From Anaerolineaceae bacterium UBA1363 (GTDB taxonomy: Bacteria > Chloroflexota > Anaerolineae > Anaerolineales > Anaerolineaceae), in assembly GCA_002306055.1 (NCBI GenBank), contig DBRR01000011.1, positions 1,185-13,749 of the forward strand: a stretch of 12,565 bases of DNA. The letters run 5' to 3'. Shown here one piece after another: positions 1 through 6,670 of the stretch (position 1 is its first letter; the number at the start of each line of letters is the position of its first letter). The notes under the pieces were generated by a model. It searched no databases and was not told the DNA's origin. It was given only the letters and a program-made list of their open reading frames with translations. The translations under genes and the position numbers were made by a program.

Positions 1-17
1 ACATCTGGTGTTTGAGG

Positions 18-115
18 GAAAGGTGGCTTTCGTAGGGGCAGACCCCTGTGTCTGCCCTTAACCTGTAAATAATCACCCCGGATAATGTGTAAACAATCTT
101 ACTTGTCTAAACAGC
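18..115 (+). repeat. Left arm of 98-bp inverted repeat shared with window end
   Basis: These 98 bases are repeated in inverted orientation at 12468-12565 with no insertion or deletion. Outside one short loop I see only two mismatches (at positions 58 and 99). The arm contains a REP-like hairpin: GTAG at 32-35, stem GGGCAGAC 36-43, loop CCCTGT 44-49, stem GTCTGCCC 50-57. The loop reads the same on the + strand at both ends of the window, so it is flipped relative to the surrounding inverted repeat. The rest (60-115) is AT-richer and has no recognised content. The arm carries no gene; the 12.3 kb between the arms is housekeeping DNA, so this is not an ordinary transposon end. Confidence 0.9.
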
Positions 116-179
116 TTGCTCCCTCCGTAATGTTGCGCAGATGGTGGAATTCGGCAGCTGGACTAATACCCTGCTTTTC

Positions 180-333
180 GTAGGGCGTGATTGAGGAAAC
201 CGTGAGTGATGTGATAAACGAACGAATCGTACCCTCAATCCGCCGTACAAACCATTGGTGGCATGACGGCGGATTGGAAGCACACCATGGTCTCCGCATG
301 ATGATATGAGCAGTGCCTCCAAGCTCGCCCTAC
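180..333. repeat. 154-bp palindromic element with GTAGGGCG ends
   Basis: The segment begins with GTAGGGCG (180-187) and ends with its exact reverse complement CGCCCTAC (326-333). Inside is an 11-bp perfect stem, CAATCCGCCGT (236-246) pairing with ACGGCGGATTG (266-276), around a 19-nt loop. No transposase is encoded. The GTAGG...CCTAC edges match those of the other repeat families in this window, so I read it as a non-autonomous miniature element. Short open frames across it on the minus strand look like noise. No second copy occurs in the window. Confidence 0.5.
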
Positions 334-357
334 GAGTTCATCACTCGGCTTAAAATA

Positions 358-405
358 GAGACCTTCGGTCAGGTGCCGTGCTCGGTCTGGAGACCGGCAA
401 GATCA
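358..405 (-). repeat. Dispersed 'AGGTCTC' element, copy 1
   Basis: Read on the minus strand this is about 48 nt containing GCCGGTCTCCAGACCGAGCA, then TGACCG and AGGTCTC. It closely matches 4435-4482 and more distantly 11661-11707 and 11836-11866. GGTCT-CC-AGACC can form a small hairpin. It sits just beyond the lpd terminator and lies in the same direction as lpd. Its function is unknown. Confidence 0.7.
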
Positions 406-410
406 CATAT

Positions 411-442
411 GAAAACGGGATGAGGTAAAAAGCCTCATCCCG
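411..442 (-). terminator. Intrinsic terminator of the lpd operon
   Basis: On the minus strand a perfect 10-bp stem (CGGGATGAGG / CCTCATCCCG, plus positions 433-442 and 416-425) with a 7-nt loop is followed directly by TTTTC. It begins about 20 nt after the lpd stop codon, the expected place for Rho-independent termination. Confidence 0.85.
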
Positions 443-462
443 ACTTGTGATTCTTAATGGTT

Positions 463-1860
463 CTAACTGTGGATCGCGCTGCCAAGCGCGGCTTCAGCCG
501 CTTCCATCAACGCTTCAGCCAACGTGGGATGGGCGTGGACAGAATGGGCAATTTCTTCCACCGTGAGTTCATTCGCCTGGGCCAGAACCAGCTCAGGCAG
601 CAGCTCAGACGCTTCAGGTCCGACGATCGTGGCACCCAAAATCTCACCGTACTTTTCATCCGTTACGACCTTCACCCAGCCCTGGTACTCTCCCAAGCCG
701 AGCGCCTTGCCGTTAGCCTGGAAGTTGAACTTGCCAACCTTCACCGCAAAGCCTGCCTCCTTCGCCTGGGCTTCGGTGTAGCCAAAGGACGCAACCTGCG
801 GTGAGGAATAGGTTGCCCGTGGGATCATGCGGTAATCCAGGGTTCGCGGTTCCTTGCCAGCGATATTCTCCGCGCAGATAATTCCCATCGCTGAAGCTGT
901 ATGGGCAAGGAGCAATTTGCCAGTCAGGTCGCCGATCGCCCAAATGCCGGGTATGTTCGTGCGCATGCGCTCATCCACCACCACGAACCCGCGCTTGTCG
1001 GTTTCAACGCCCACCTCTTCCAAGCCGATCCCCTCGGAATTGGGCTTAAAGCCCACCGCGACAAGAGTTTCCTCAGCTTCGAGGGTTTCTTCACCTTTTT
1101 CGCTCTCGATCAGCACCTTGGTGCCAGTCTCCGTACGCGCAACGCTCTTTACCTTCGTGCCAGCAAAAACTTTCACACCGCGTTTTTTCAGGGCTTTGGC
1201 AAGCTCAGCGACGGCTTCCTCATCCTCGTTGGGCAGGATGTGCGGGAGCATTTCCACCACGCTCACTTCCACGCCATAACCGCTCCAAACCGTCGCAAAC
1301 TCGATCCCGACTGCCCCTCCGCCAATGATCACAGCGGATTTCGGCAGGCTCTCGAGCAGGATCGCGTGCTTGTAATCCAGGATTTTTGTGCCGTCAGGCT
1401 CCATGCCGGGGATCACGGTAGCATGCGCGCCAGTAGCCAGGATGATGTCCTGCGCCAGTACTTCCTCTTCGCCGCCGTCCGTGAGCTCCACCAGGAGCTT
1501 ACCCGGAGCGGTCAATTTGCCTTCGCCGTTGATGACTTCGATGTTGTTCTTTTTCATCAGGAAACTGATACCCTTGGTCAGCCGCTGGCTGACCTCCCGG
1601 CTGCGTTTATACGCAGCCGCATAGTCGAGCTGGAGGTTGTCGAAGCTGATGCCGAATTCTTTTGCTTCGGTTCGCAGAAGATATGCCAGTTCAGCATTCC
1701 TCAAAAGTGCCTTGGAGGGGATGCAGCCGACGTTCAGGCATACTCCACCCAGGTACTCGCGCTCGATGATGCCGACTTTCTTGCCAAGTTGAGCGGCTTT
1801 GATCGCTGCGACGTAACCGCCAGGTCCTGCTCCTAATACTACAACATCAAATTGTTTCAT
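463..1860 (-). CDS. lpdA: Dihydrolipoyl dehydrogenase (E3)
   Basis: This 465-aa flavoprotein disulfide reductase reoxidises protein-bound dihydrolipoamide using NAD+, serving as E3 of pyruvate/2-oxoacid dehydrogenase complexes or as L protein of glycine cleavage. Visible motifs in order are the FAD-binding GAGPGGY (10-16), the redox disulfide GGVCLNVGCIPSK (38-50, Cys41 and Cys46), the nucleotide-binding GGGAVGIEFA (180-189) followed by acidic Glu203, which favours NAD over NADP, the second FAD motif AIGD (308-311), and the catalytic dyad in HAHPTLAEAL (His444, Glu449). Length is typical and there is no N-terminal lipoyl domain. The ATG has an AAGGAG ribosome site 6 nt upstream. It is last in an operon, 12 nt after the pirin gene, and ends in TAG before a strong terminator. 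The E1/E2 genes are not in the window, so the partner complex cannot be assigned. Confidence 0.96.
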   Translation of the reverse strand: MKQFDVVVLGAGPGGYVAAIKAAQLGKKVGIIEREYLGGVCLNVGCIPSKALLRNAELAYLLRTEAKEFGISFDNLQLDYAAAYKRSREVSQRLTKGISFLMKKNNIEVINGEGKLTAPGKLLVELTDGGEEEVLAQDIILATGAHATVIPGMEPDGTKILDYKHAILLESLPKSAVIIGGGAVGIEFATVWSGYGVEVSVVEMLPHILPNEDEEAVAELAKALKKRGVKVFAGTKVKSVARTETGTKVLIESEKGEETLEAEETLVAVGFKPNSEGIGLEEVGVETDKRGFVVVDERMRTNIPGIWAIGDLTGKLLLAHTASAMGIICAENIAGKEPRTLDYRMIPRATYSSPQVASFGYTEAQAKEAGFAVKVGKFNFQANGKALGLGEYQGWVKVVTDEKYGEILGATIVGPEASELLPELVLAQANELTVEEIAHSVHAHPTLAEALMEAAEAALGSAIHS

Positions 1861-1872
1861 GGTCGCTCCTTC

Positions 1873-2703
1873 TTACTTAATAAATGTTCCGGCTCTGAGT
1901 TCGTCAAACGCCAGCTGCAGTTCTTCGCGTGTATTCATCACGATTGGTCCACCCCAAGCAACCGGCTCGTGAAGTGGGGGCGCTGAAGCCAGGATGAAAC
2001 GCACAACCTCTCCTGGCAGAGCGCATACCTCCACCAGTTCTCCCTCGCCCAGCAGCAGAGCGGTTTTCTCTTCAAAAATCTCTCCATTGAGCATGCCCGC
2101 GCCTTCGATCAGAAAGACAAAAACTGTCTCGCCTGGTTTTACAGGTATCTCAATGCCCTGCCCTTCGTCGAGCTTCACGTCCAGCAGTGTGGCTTGGATG
2201 TGGTGCGGAGTCACTCCCCGTACACCCTTATACTCGCCGGAGATGACCTTCACGAATCCACCATTTTCTTCCACCAGACCCATATCCTGCGGTTCGATGT
2301 CAAAATACTTTGGCGTGGTCATTTTTTCGGCAGCGGGTAGGTTCAGCCAAAGCTGCAGCCCCAGCAAGCGCTCAGCTTCCTGCGGCATTTCCTGGTGCAG
2401 GATGCCGCTGCCAGCCGTCATCCACTGGCAAGCGCCAGAGGTGATCAGACCCTTGTTGCCGAGGCTGTCCTCATGTGCGATCTCGCCCGCTACCAGGTAG
2501 GTGATAGTCTCGATGCCGCGATGCGGATGCATCGGGAAGCCCCTGATGTAGTCCTCAGGATTGCGCGAGTCGAATGAATCCAACATCAGGAAGGGATCAA
2601 AATCCTCGATGGTATTGCCCCCCAGAACCCGGTTCAGGCGAACTCCGGCACCATCTACAGCGGGTTTGCCATGCACAACACGAGTTACTTCACTGTTCTT
2701 CAT
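1873..2703 (-). CDS. Pirin family protein
   Basis: This 276-aa bicupin protein of the pirin family is probably cytosolic. The N-terminal cupin carries the expected metal ligands in FPMHPHRGIET (His59, His61) and in HQEMP (His103, Glu105), matching the Fe-binding set known from human pirin. The C-terminal cupin (about 160-265) has no comparable ligand cluster, as usual. Reported activities in the family include quercetin 2,3-dioxygenase for some members and, in Serratia, binding and modulation of pyruvate dehydrogenase E1. The sequence alone does not say which applies. It starts at an ATG with GAGAGGA about 8 nt upstream, 19 nt after the dCMP deaminase stop, and ends 12 nt before lpdA, so the three are almost certainly co-transcribed. 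Proximity to the E3 gene fits a role around 2-oxoacid dehydrogenase control; that is inference. Confidence 0.93.
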   Translation of the reverse strand: MKNSEVTRVVHGKPAVDGAGVRLNRVLGGNTIEDFDPFLMLDSFDSRNPEDYIRGFPMHPHRGIETITYLVAGEIAHEDSLGNKGLITSGACQWMTAGSGILHQEMPQEAERLLGLQLWLNLPAAEKMTTPKYFDIEPQDMGLVEENGGFVKVISGEYKGVRGVTPHHIQATLLDVKLDEGQGIEIPVKPGETVFVFLIEGAGMLNGEIFEEKTALLLGEGELVEVCALPGEVVRFILASAPPLHEPVAWGGPIVMNTREELQLAFDELRAGTFIK

Positions 2704-2722
2704 TGCGTAAGTCCTCTCACAT

Positions 2723-3214
2723 TCAATAACCCATCACGCCAATCAGTGATTCGTCGTTGTCGACCCAATCCTGCACGGCGATGCGGCGGTAATTATCTTT
2801 ATCATCACGGATAAAAACCTGCTCAATGCCCGCGTTGATGATCATGCGTTTGCACATCGAGCAGGGGTTGGCAGTCTTGACGTAGTTACCGTTATCTTTC
2901 AAGTCGATCCCGGAAAGATAGAGTGAGCTGTTCAGCATGCGTTCGCGCGAGGCACTGATAATGGCATTGGCTTCGGCATGTACGCTGCGGCAGAGTTCAT
3001 AGCGTTCCCCGCGCGGGATTTGCATCTGCTCGCGGATGCAGTATCCCAGGTCGATGCAGTTGGCTCTTCCACGCGGCGCGCCAACATAACCCGTCGAAAC
3101 AACCTCATCGTTCTTGACGATCACCGCGCCATATTGCTTTCGCAAGCAGGTACCGCGCTGGCTGACTATCTCAGCGAGATCGAGATAATAGTTGACTTTG
3201 TCACGTCTGATCAT
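2723..3214 (-). CDS. dCMP deaminase (zinc-dependent)
   Basis: This 163-aa cytidine/deoxycytidylate deaminase converts dCMP to dUMP, the substrate of thymidylate synthase. The zinc site is visible as CRSVHAEANAI (His79, catalytic Glu81) and PCSMCKRMI (Cys118, Cys121). Extra cysteines at 53, 59 and 75 lie in the region that forms a second structural zinc site in some dCMP deaminases. Length and motif spacing fit the ComEB/dCMP deaminase group rather than tRNA-editing or free-cytidine deaminases. I chose ATG at 3214: GGAGAGG lies 6 nt upstream, whereas the in-frame TTG at 3220 abuts that site and is too close. It is first in the operon with pirin and lpdA. A putative promoter and palindrome lie immediately upstream. 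Confidence 0.93.
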   Translation of the reverse strand: MIRRDKVNYYLDLAEIVSQRGTCLRKQYGAVIVKNDEVVSTGYVGAPRGRANCIDLGYCIREQMQIPRGERYELCRSVHAEANAIISASRERMLNSSLYLSGIDLKDNGNYVKTANPCSMCKRMIINAGIEQVFIRDDKDNYRRIAVQDWVDNDESLIGVMGY

Positions 3215-3236
3215 TGACAACCTCTCCGTTTTTCCA

Positions 3237-3273
3237 GGTTACCAAATTGTAACCGAGGCAAACAGTATGTCGG
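3237..3273 (-). promoter_or_regulatory. Putative promoter with overlapping palindrome, deaminase operon
   Basis: On the minus strand CCGACA (3273-3268) and TACAAT (3251-3246) are separated by 16 bp, resembling a sigma-70 type promoter. A perfect 6-bp inverted repeat, GGTTAC-6 nt-GTAACC (3237-3254), covers the -10 and the presumed start site about 25-30 nt before the gene, where a repressor operator could act. It does not resemble the NrdR box. The promoter call is by eye only. Confidence 0.4.
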
Positions 3274-3420
3274 CAGTGATTCCGGCATATGCTTATCGTT
3301 AACGGCAATATCCCATTTGTCTTTGCTTTTGCATGCAACACGTCTCATAATTGCCCTTAATCCTACCAAAATCGTACGCCGGATGGAACTGCCCGGGTGT
3401 ACAAGCAAAACACAGTTTAT

Positions 3421-4248
3421 CTACAAACCCTCATCTTCCACAAACTGGTAAAAGGCCTTTTCCGACTTCTGATCGGCAGGGGAAATGGTGCCGACGGGAG
3501 ATGTGTAAACGATGAACTCCTCCTCGCCGTCCAAGCCAAACAGGGAGTCGCAAATTTTCAGATCGAAGGCAGCGATGGCGCAGGTGCCCAGCCCGAGTGC
3601 GGCGCAGGCCAGGTACAGATTCTGACCAACGTGACCGGCATCGATCAAGGCAACCCGATGCGCCCAAATGCCGTAGCGCCATTCGCAGCGGTAGGGCAAA
3701 AAACTCCAATAAAAAACTACGCTGGCTTTCGCCGCCCAATGTTGCCCTTCGAGGGAGAGCGATATCGCTCCGGGCAGATCTTCCACCGGATGCAGGAATT
3801 CGAGCTGGTGACCTAGGGGCAAGTAATGATACGCTCCTGGCTGCAATCCCTCCACATACTGCACGAGCAGGTAGGTTTCAAAAGGATGGCGTGCGCCGCC
3901 TGAAGGAACCGTGCGTAAAGTGGCGTAAGATTTGCCGCGGATGTCTTTGATCCCTTGGGTAGCCCAAAGCAAAAAGGAAAGCTGCAGCAAGCTGATGGGC
4001 TGCTGGGTGTAAACCCGCGAGCTTTTGCGTTCAGTCAACAGCGTGATGAAATTTTGCTGCAGGTTGAGGTCCTCGAAATTCCTGGGAAGCGGCATGGCTT
4101 GCTCAGCCATGGGCGCCTTGACCAGCGGTGGCTGCGGCAGTTTGAGATCCTGGTCAGATACAAAGTCGTCATACGGGCTGAGAGAGTTGCTTTTCATAAA
4201 ATTGCGACCTTCAGCGATCAATTTCTTCTGGATTTCAGGGTCTAGCAT
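3421..4248 (-). CDS. SagB-type FMN dehydrogenase (nitroreductase fold)
   Basis: This 275-aa stand-alone member of the SagB/ThcOx group of nitroreductase-like flavoproteins is cytosolic, without signal peptide or membrane segments. After a variable N-terminus (1-65), RKSSRVY (74-80) and PSGGARHP (115-122) are the expected FMN-contacting segments. DAGHVGQNLYLACAALGLG (203-221) is the hallmark helix of the fold, and SPVG (250-253) the C-terminal strand. Characterised relatives oxidise azolines to azoles in RiPP biosynthesis (SagB, McbC), but many stand-alone homologues have no known substrate. No YcaO cyclodehydratase or precursor gene is present here, so the substrate is unknown. The ATG has AAAGGA 5-6 nt upstream. 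It lies on the same strand as tldD/pmbA and the deaminase operon, with repeats behind it and a 206-nt gap after it. I see no terminator after its stop, so read-through into the deaminase operon is possible. Confidence 0.88.
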   Translation of the reverse strand: MLDPEIQKKLIAEGRNFMKSNSLSPYDDFVSDQDLKLPQPPLVKAPMAEQAMPLPRNFEDLNLQQNFITLLTERKSSRVYTQQPISLLQLSFLLWATQGIKDIRGKSYATLRTVPSGGARHPFETYLLVQYVEGLQPGAYHYLPLGHQLEFLHPVEDLPGAISLSLEGQHWAAKASVVFYWSFLPYRCEWRYGIWAHRVALIDAGHVGQNLYLACAALGLGTCAIAAFDLKICDSLFGLDGEEEFIVYTSPVGTISPADQKSEKAFYQFVEDEGL

Positions 4249-4281
4249 TGGTTGTCCTTTCGTAGCAGCAGGTTTGGATGA

Positions 4282-4287
4282 ATTATA
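4282..4287 (-). promoter_or_regulatory. Putative -10 box of the SagB-type gene
   Basis: The minus strand carries an exact TATAAT 34 nt upstream of the start codon. The -35 region at 16-18 bp spacing is weak (AAAGAA-like), so only the -10 is supported. It lies just downstream of the repeat-filled 4.3-5.3 kb region, consistent with this gene having its own promoter. Confidence 0.4.
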
Positions 4288-4434
4288 GACGGATTGGCAA
4301 ATAATTCTTTGGAATTGTGATCAAAAACGCGGCATCATGATCGAAGCAGTCTCGTGATTTGCCGGTGCCCTCGCCGCGCGCAAAAATTGCCCTTCTGGTC
4401 TCCATTTCATTTATACTGTCAACCATAACAAGAT

Positions 4435-4482
4435 GAGACCTTCGGTCAGATACCGTGCTCGGTCTGGAGACCGGCACGATCA
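4435..4482 (-). repeat. Dispersed 'AGGTCTC' element, copy 2
   Basis: This is nearly identical over about 48 nt to 358-405, differing chiefly at the GGTGC/GATAC positions and near its end. In minus-strand reading it runs through CCAGACCGAGCACGG, TGACCG and AGGTCTC. It lies about 190 nt upstream of the SagB-type gene, in the same direction as that gene and as pmbA behind it. Function unknown. Confidence 0.7.
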
Positions 4483-4534
4483 TGAATTTTTATTAATTGT
4501 TTACCTGCTACGAAAACCTTCCCTTAATCAATGC

Positions 4535-4591
4535 GTAGGTCAGGTTCTTCTGCCTGCCCCAGAGCAAAGCGAATGGGGTTGAACCTGACGT
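4535..4591. repeat. GTAGGTCAGGTTC repeat, partial copy
   Basis: GTAGGTCAGGTTC (4535-4547) pairs with GAACCTGACGTC (4580-4591) around a loop lengthened by an extra segment compared with the copies at 11892 and 12306. Homology to the 11892 copy continues for some 35 nt past the hairpin, but the inverted second half is missing, so the copy is truncated or overwritten. Confidence 0.65.
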
Positions 4592-4630
4592 CACACTTGG
4601 TGGAAATTAAAGTCCTCAACGAAAGTGGAT

Positions 4631-4788
4631 TTTTCTGCGCCAATCCGGCGTGGCGTGGCGGATGACCGTTGTAGGGAACGGTCTTGCGCCGTTCCGCTTG
4701 TTTGTGGCGGATGATTGTTGCAGGGAACAGTCTTGCTGGTTACATTTGGTTGTGTTTGAGGAAGGGGTCACCCTCTCCGCTTCGCTAC
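4631..4788. repeat. GTAGGGAACGG repeat unit, copy 1 (degenerate)
   Basis: A block at 4631-4718 is repeated directly at 5139-5225 with about 90% identity. It contains GTAG followed by the hairpin GGAACGG-7 nt-CCGTTCC (4671-4695). The following GGAACAGTCTTGC (about 4724-4736) is a decayed second copy of the hairpin. The unit continues to a degraded GAAGGGG...CTCTCC half ending in CTAC (4785-4788). I see no coding capacity. Confidence 0.65.
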
Positions 4789-4866
4789 CAGGGCAGGGCC
4801 CCCTTCTCTACCAAAACAATTAATCAGCAGTGGCATTTTAATTGTGGGTTTCTGACAAAATAAGAG

Positions 4867-5014
4867 GTAGGGTGGGTAGGCGTCGCAAAGCATTTACAGG
4901 AGGCACACCTGGCTATAGCATACCCACCACAAACACTGGTAATCCTTGCCGTTGGTGGGTTGGCTATTGAGATGTTCAGACAGGTTGAATTAATGCGACG
5001 CCAACCCACCCTAC
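4867..5014. mobile_element. 148-bp MITE-like element with 20-bp terminal inverted repeats
   Basis: The left end GTAGGGTGGGTAGGCGTCGC (4867-4886) and the right end (4995-5014) are inverted repeats with 19 of 20 bases matching. There is no transposase. Sequences of this type recur in intergenic DNA of many bacteria; that is from general familiarity, not a search. A 61-codon minus-strand frame with seven cysteines crosses the element and reads through both ends; I treat it as a by-product of the repeat. Confidence 0.7.
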
Positions 5015-5051
5015 GACAATTATTGCCAACCTATGGTGGGTAAGTCAGGGC

Positions 5052-5117
5052 GTAGGGAACGGTCCTGCGTGGTTCCGTTTGGTTGTGTTTACAGAAGGGG
5101 TCAAGCCCCTTCCCTAC
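5052..5117. repeat. BIME-like two-hairpin unit, copy 2
   Basis: A forward hairpin unit (GTAG, then GGAAC...GTTCC, 5052-5076) is followed 18 nt later by an inverted one, GAAGGGG-TCAAG-CCCCTTC, closing with CCTAC at 5117. Two REP-like units head to head with GTAG/CTAC outer edges are the arrangement of a BIME. The second half is repeated at about 5230-5275 and in decayed form near 4740-4788. Confidence 0.65.
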
Positions 5118-5138
5118 GAAAGGATTTCAACAAGGGCG

Positions 5139-5275
5139 TATTTTTGCGCCAATCCGGCGTGGCGTGGCAGATGATCGTCGTAGGGAACGGTCTTGCGCCG
5201 TTCCGCTTGTTTGTGATGAATGATTGCGTGGTTCCGTTTGGTTGAGTTTACGGAAGGGGTCAAGCCTCTTCCTAC
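5139..5275. repeat. BIME-like unit, copy 3, with 87-bp direct repeat
   Basis: Positions 5139-5225 repeat 4631-4718 directly. The unit holds GTAG plus hairpin GGAACGG...CCGTTCC (5180-5204), a second remnant GTGGTTCC, and the inverted half GGAAGGGGTCAAGCCTCTTC ending in CCTAC (5271-5275). Together with the neighbouring copies it fills most of the gap between pmbA and the SagB-type gene, which has no convincing gene. Confidence 0.65.
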
Positions 5276-5293
5276 GAAAGGAATTAAGCCAAG

Positions 5294-5313
5294 CGGGGTC
5301 CAGTCGGACCCCG
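5294..5313 (-). terminator. Probable terminator hairpin after pmbA
   Basis: A perfect 8-bp GC-rich stem, CGGGGTCC-4 nt-GGACCCCG, lies 34 nt after the pmbA stop. On the minus strand it is followed by CTTGGCTTAATTCC, only modestly T-rich, so efficiency is uncertain. It also borders the repeat cluster and could be another small palindrome. Confidence 0.5.
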
Positions 5314-5347
5314 TATTGTACCAATTGCTTAGACTCCCAACCTGTAA

Positions 5348-6670
5348 TTACTTGCCCGAGATCGTAACGCCCTTTACCCTGATCCAGGGTAAAAGCCAAT
5401 AGCCAGAACACTCGCGTTCCAGGCTGACCGCGACCGTGTCGCGCAGCATATTTCCCAGGTTTCCAGAGATCATTACTTCACTCAGGGGTTTAGTAATCTG
5501 TCCGTTTTCGATCAAAAAGCTATTCTTGGCCACGCCGCTCAGATCGCCGGCAGGGCTGGGGCTTCCGCCCGAGAATCGCCCCATCAGGATGCCCTTCTCA
5601 ATTCCAGCGATTACTTCCTCGAGCGGTGTATCGCCGCCCCCAAGGACATAGGTGCTTCCATTGTTCCTGGAGCGCGGCAAGCCCGTTTTGGCGGCGCCAT
5701 AGCGACTTAAACTGAAGTTCTTAAGCACTCCCTGCTCGATCAGAGGCATATTCTCAGCCACGTAGCCATCACCGCTCAATGGACTTGCCCCAGGCAGCTC
5801 GGGATGCTCTGCGACCAACTCAATATTAATCAATGGACTGGCGACCTGCCTGCCAATTTTATCTTTCCAGGGGCTCGTTCCGGAGATCAGCGCTCCGTCT
5901 CCAAGGTAGGTATCCGTCACGTAGTAGAGGATGGTTTCCAGGCAGCCCGGTGTGATCACCACGTCGCCCTCAAAACTGCCCGCGAATTGTTCCGTCACGA
6001 TCTGCCGCTGGGTCTCATCCAACAAGCGCCTGACCCGGTTTTCCTCGCAGACCCGAGCGGCAGGGTTCTCGTAGACCGTAGCAAAGTAGTTGAACGAAGA
6101 GGTTTTTCCATCCTCCTTAGCCATAAACATGTTGCTTAGTTGGTACAGACCCCGCCGGTCAGAAAGCCTGACGCCATTGGTGTTGGCATAGAGTTTCTCT
6201 CCGAATTGGTGTTCAATACCTATTGAGTCAAAGCTGATTTTTGGAAAATCCTGTCTGACATCCTTCAGCAGTTGCTCCAACTGCCTGTACATGGCATCCA
6301 GGTCAGGTTTTTCTTCGCCCGCAGAGAAGCTGAGGTTCTCCTGGAGCTCGGCGATCCCTTCCGCCTCGTCCGGGGCAGCCGACTGCGCCGCCTGCCAGGC
6401 TTCCTGCACCGCCAGGCGGATGTCTTCAGGAGCGAAACTATTGAAGGTGGTACTGCCTTTGCGTTTATCTTTCAGCAACTTGAGGCTGACATTATCCGAA
6501 AATACCGTGCGCACCATGCTGACTTTTCCGAGCTCGTAATAGACCTCGGTCAGCGCGCTGCGGCTCACCCAGGTTTCGCCTTCATCCGCGCCAATTGCCT
6601 TGATTTCAGCTAGAATTAACTCAGCTGCGTCGAACAGCGCTTTGTCTTTCACTTCAAAACCCTGCTTCAT
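5348..6670 (-). CDS. pmbA: TldE/PmbA, non-catalytic subunit of TldD/TldE protease
   Basis: This 440-aa protein is the partner of TldD in a heterodimeric cytosolic metallopeptidase known from E. coli to trim the microcin B17 leader and degrade CcdA. The family signature appears near the C-terminus as GGSPSPAGDLSG (368-379), followed by VAKNSFLIENG. There is no HExxxH site, as expected for the E subunit, which shapes the substrate groove while TldD holds zinc. Length is normal. Its ATG overlaps the tldD stop in ATGA, with GGGAGG inside the tldD end as ribosome site, so the two are translationally coupled. It is followed by a GC-rich hairpin and about 1 kb of repeats. Confidence 0.94.
   Translation of the reverse strand: MKQGFEVKDKALFDAAELILAEIKAIGADEGETWVSRSALTEVYYELGKVSMVRTVFSDNVSLKLLKDKRKGSTTFNSFAPEDIRLAVQEAWQAAQSAAPDEAEGIAELQENLSFSAGEEKPDLDAMYRQLEQLLKDVRQDFPKISFDSIGIEHQFGEKLYANTNGVRLSDRRGLYQLSNMFMAKEDGKTSSFNYFATVYENPAARVCEENRVRRLLDETQRQIVTEQFAGSFEGDVVITPGCLETILYYVTDTYLGDGALISGTSPWKDKIGRQVASPLINIELVAEHPELPGASPLSGDGYVAENMPLIEQGVLKNFSLSRYGAAKTGLPRSRNNGSTYVLGGGDTPLEEVIAGIEKGILMGRFSGGSPSPAGDLSGVAKNSFLIENGQITKPLSEVMISGNLGNMLRDTVAVSLERECSGYWLLPWIRVKGVTISGK

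Noticed and set aside
99..322. Two overlapping short minus-strand frames near the left end.
   Set aside because: They span the boundary of the inverted repeat and the 154-bp palindromic element and show no recognisable domain or ribosome site.
901..1836. A 311-codon plus-strand frame opposite lpdA.
   Set aside because: It is an antisense shadow of a clearly recognisable gene, with no motif of its own.
3211..3408. A 65-codon minus-strand frame overlapping the start of the dCMP deaminase gene.
   Set aside because: It covers the promoter and palindrome, has no recognisable domain and no good ribosome site, and is more simply read as the upstream region.
4824..5009. A 61-codon, cysteine-rich minus-strand frame between pmbA and the SagB-type gene, superficially like a RiPP precursor.
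   Set aside because: It coincides with the 148-bp MITE-like element and its N-terminal part is the translated terminal inverted repeat. There is no convincing ribosome site and the composition follows from the repeat.
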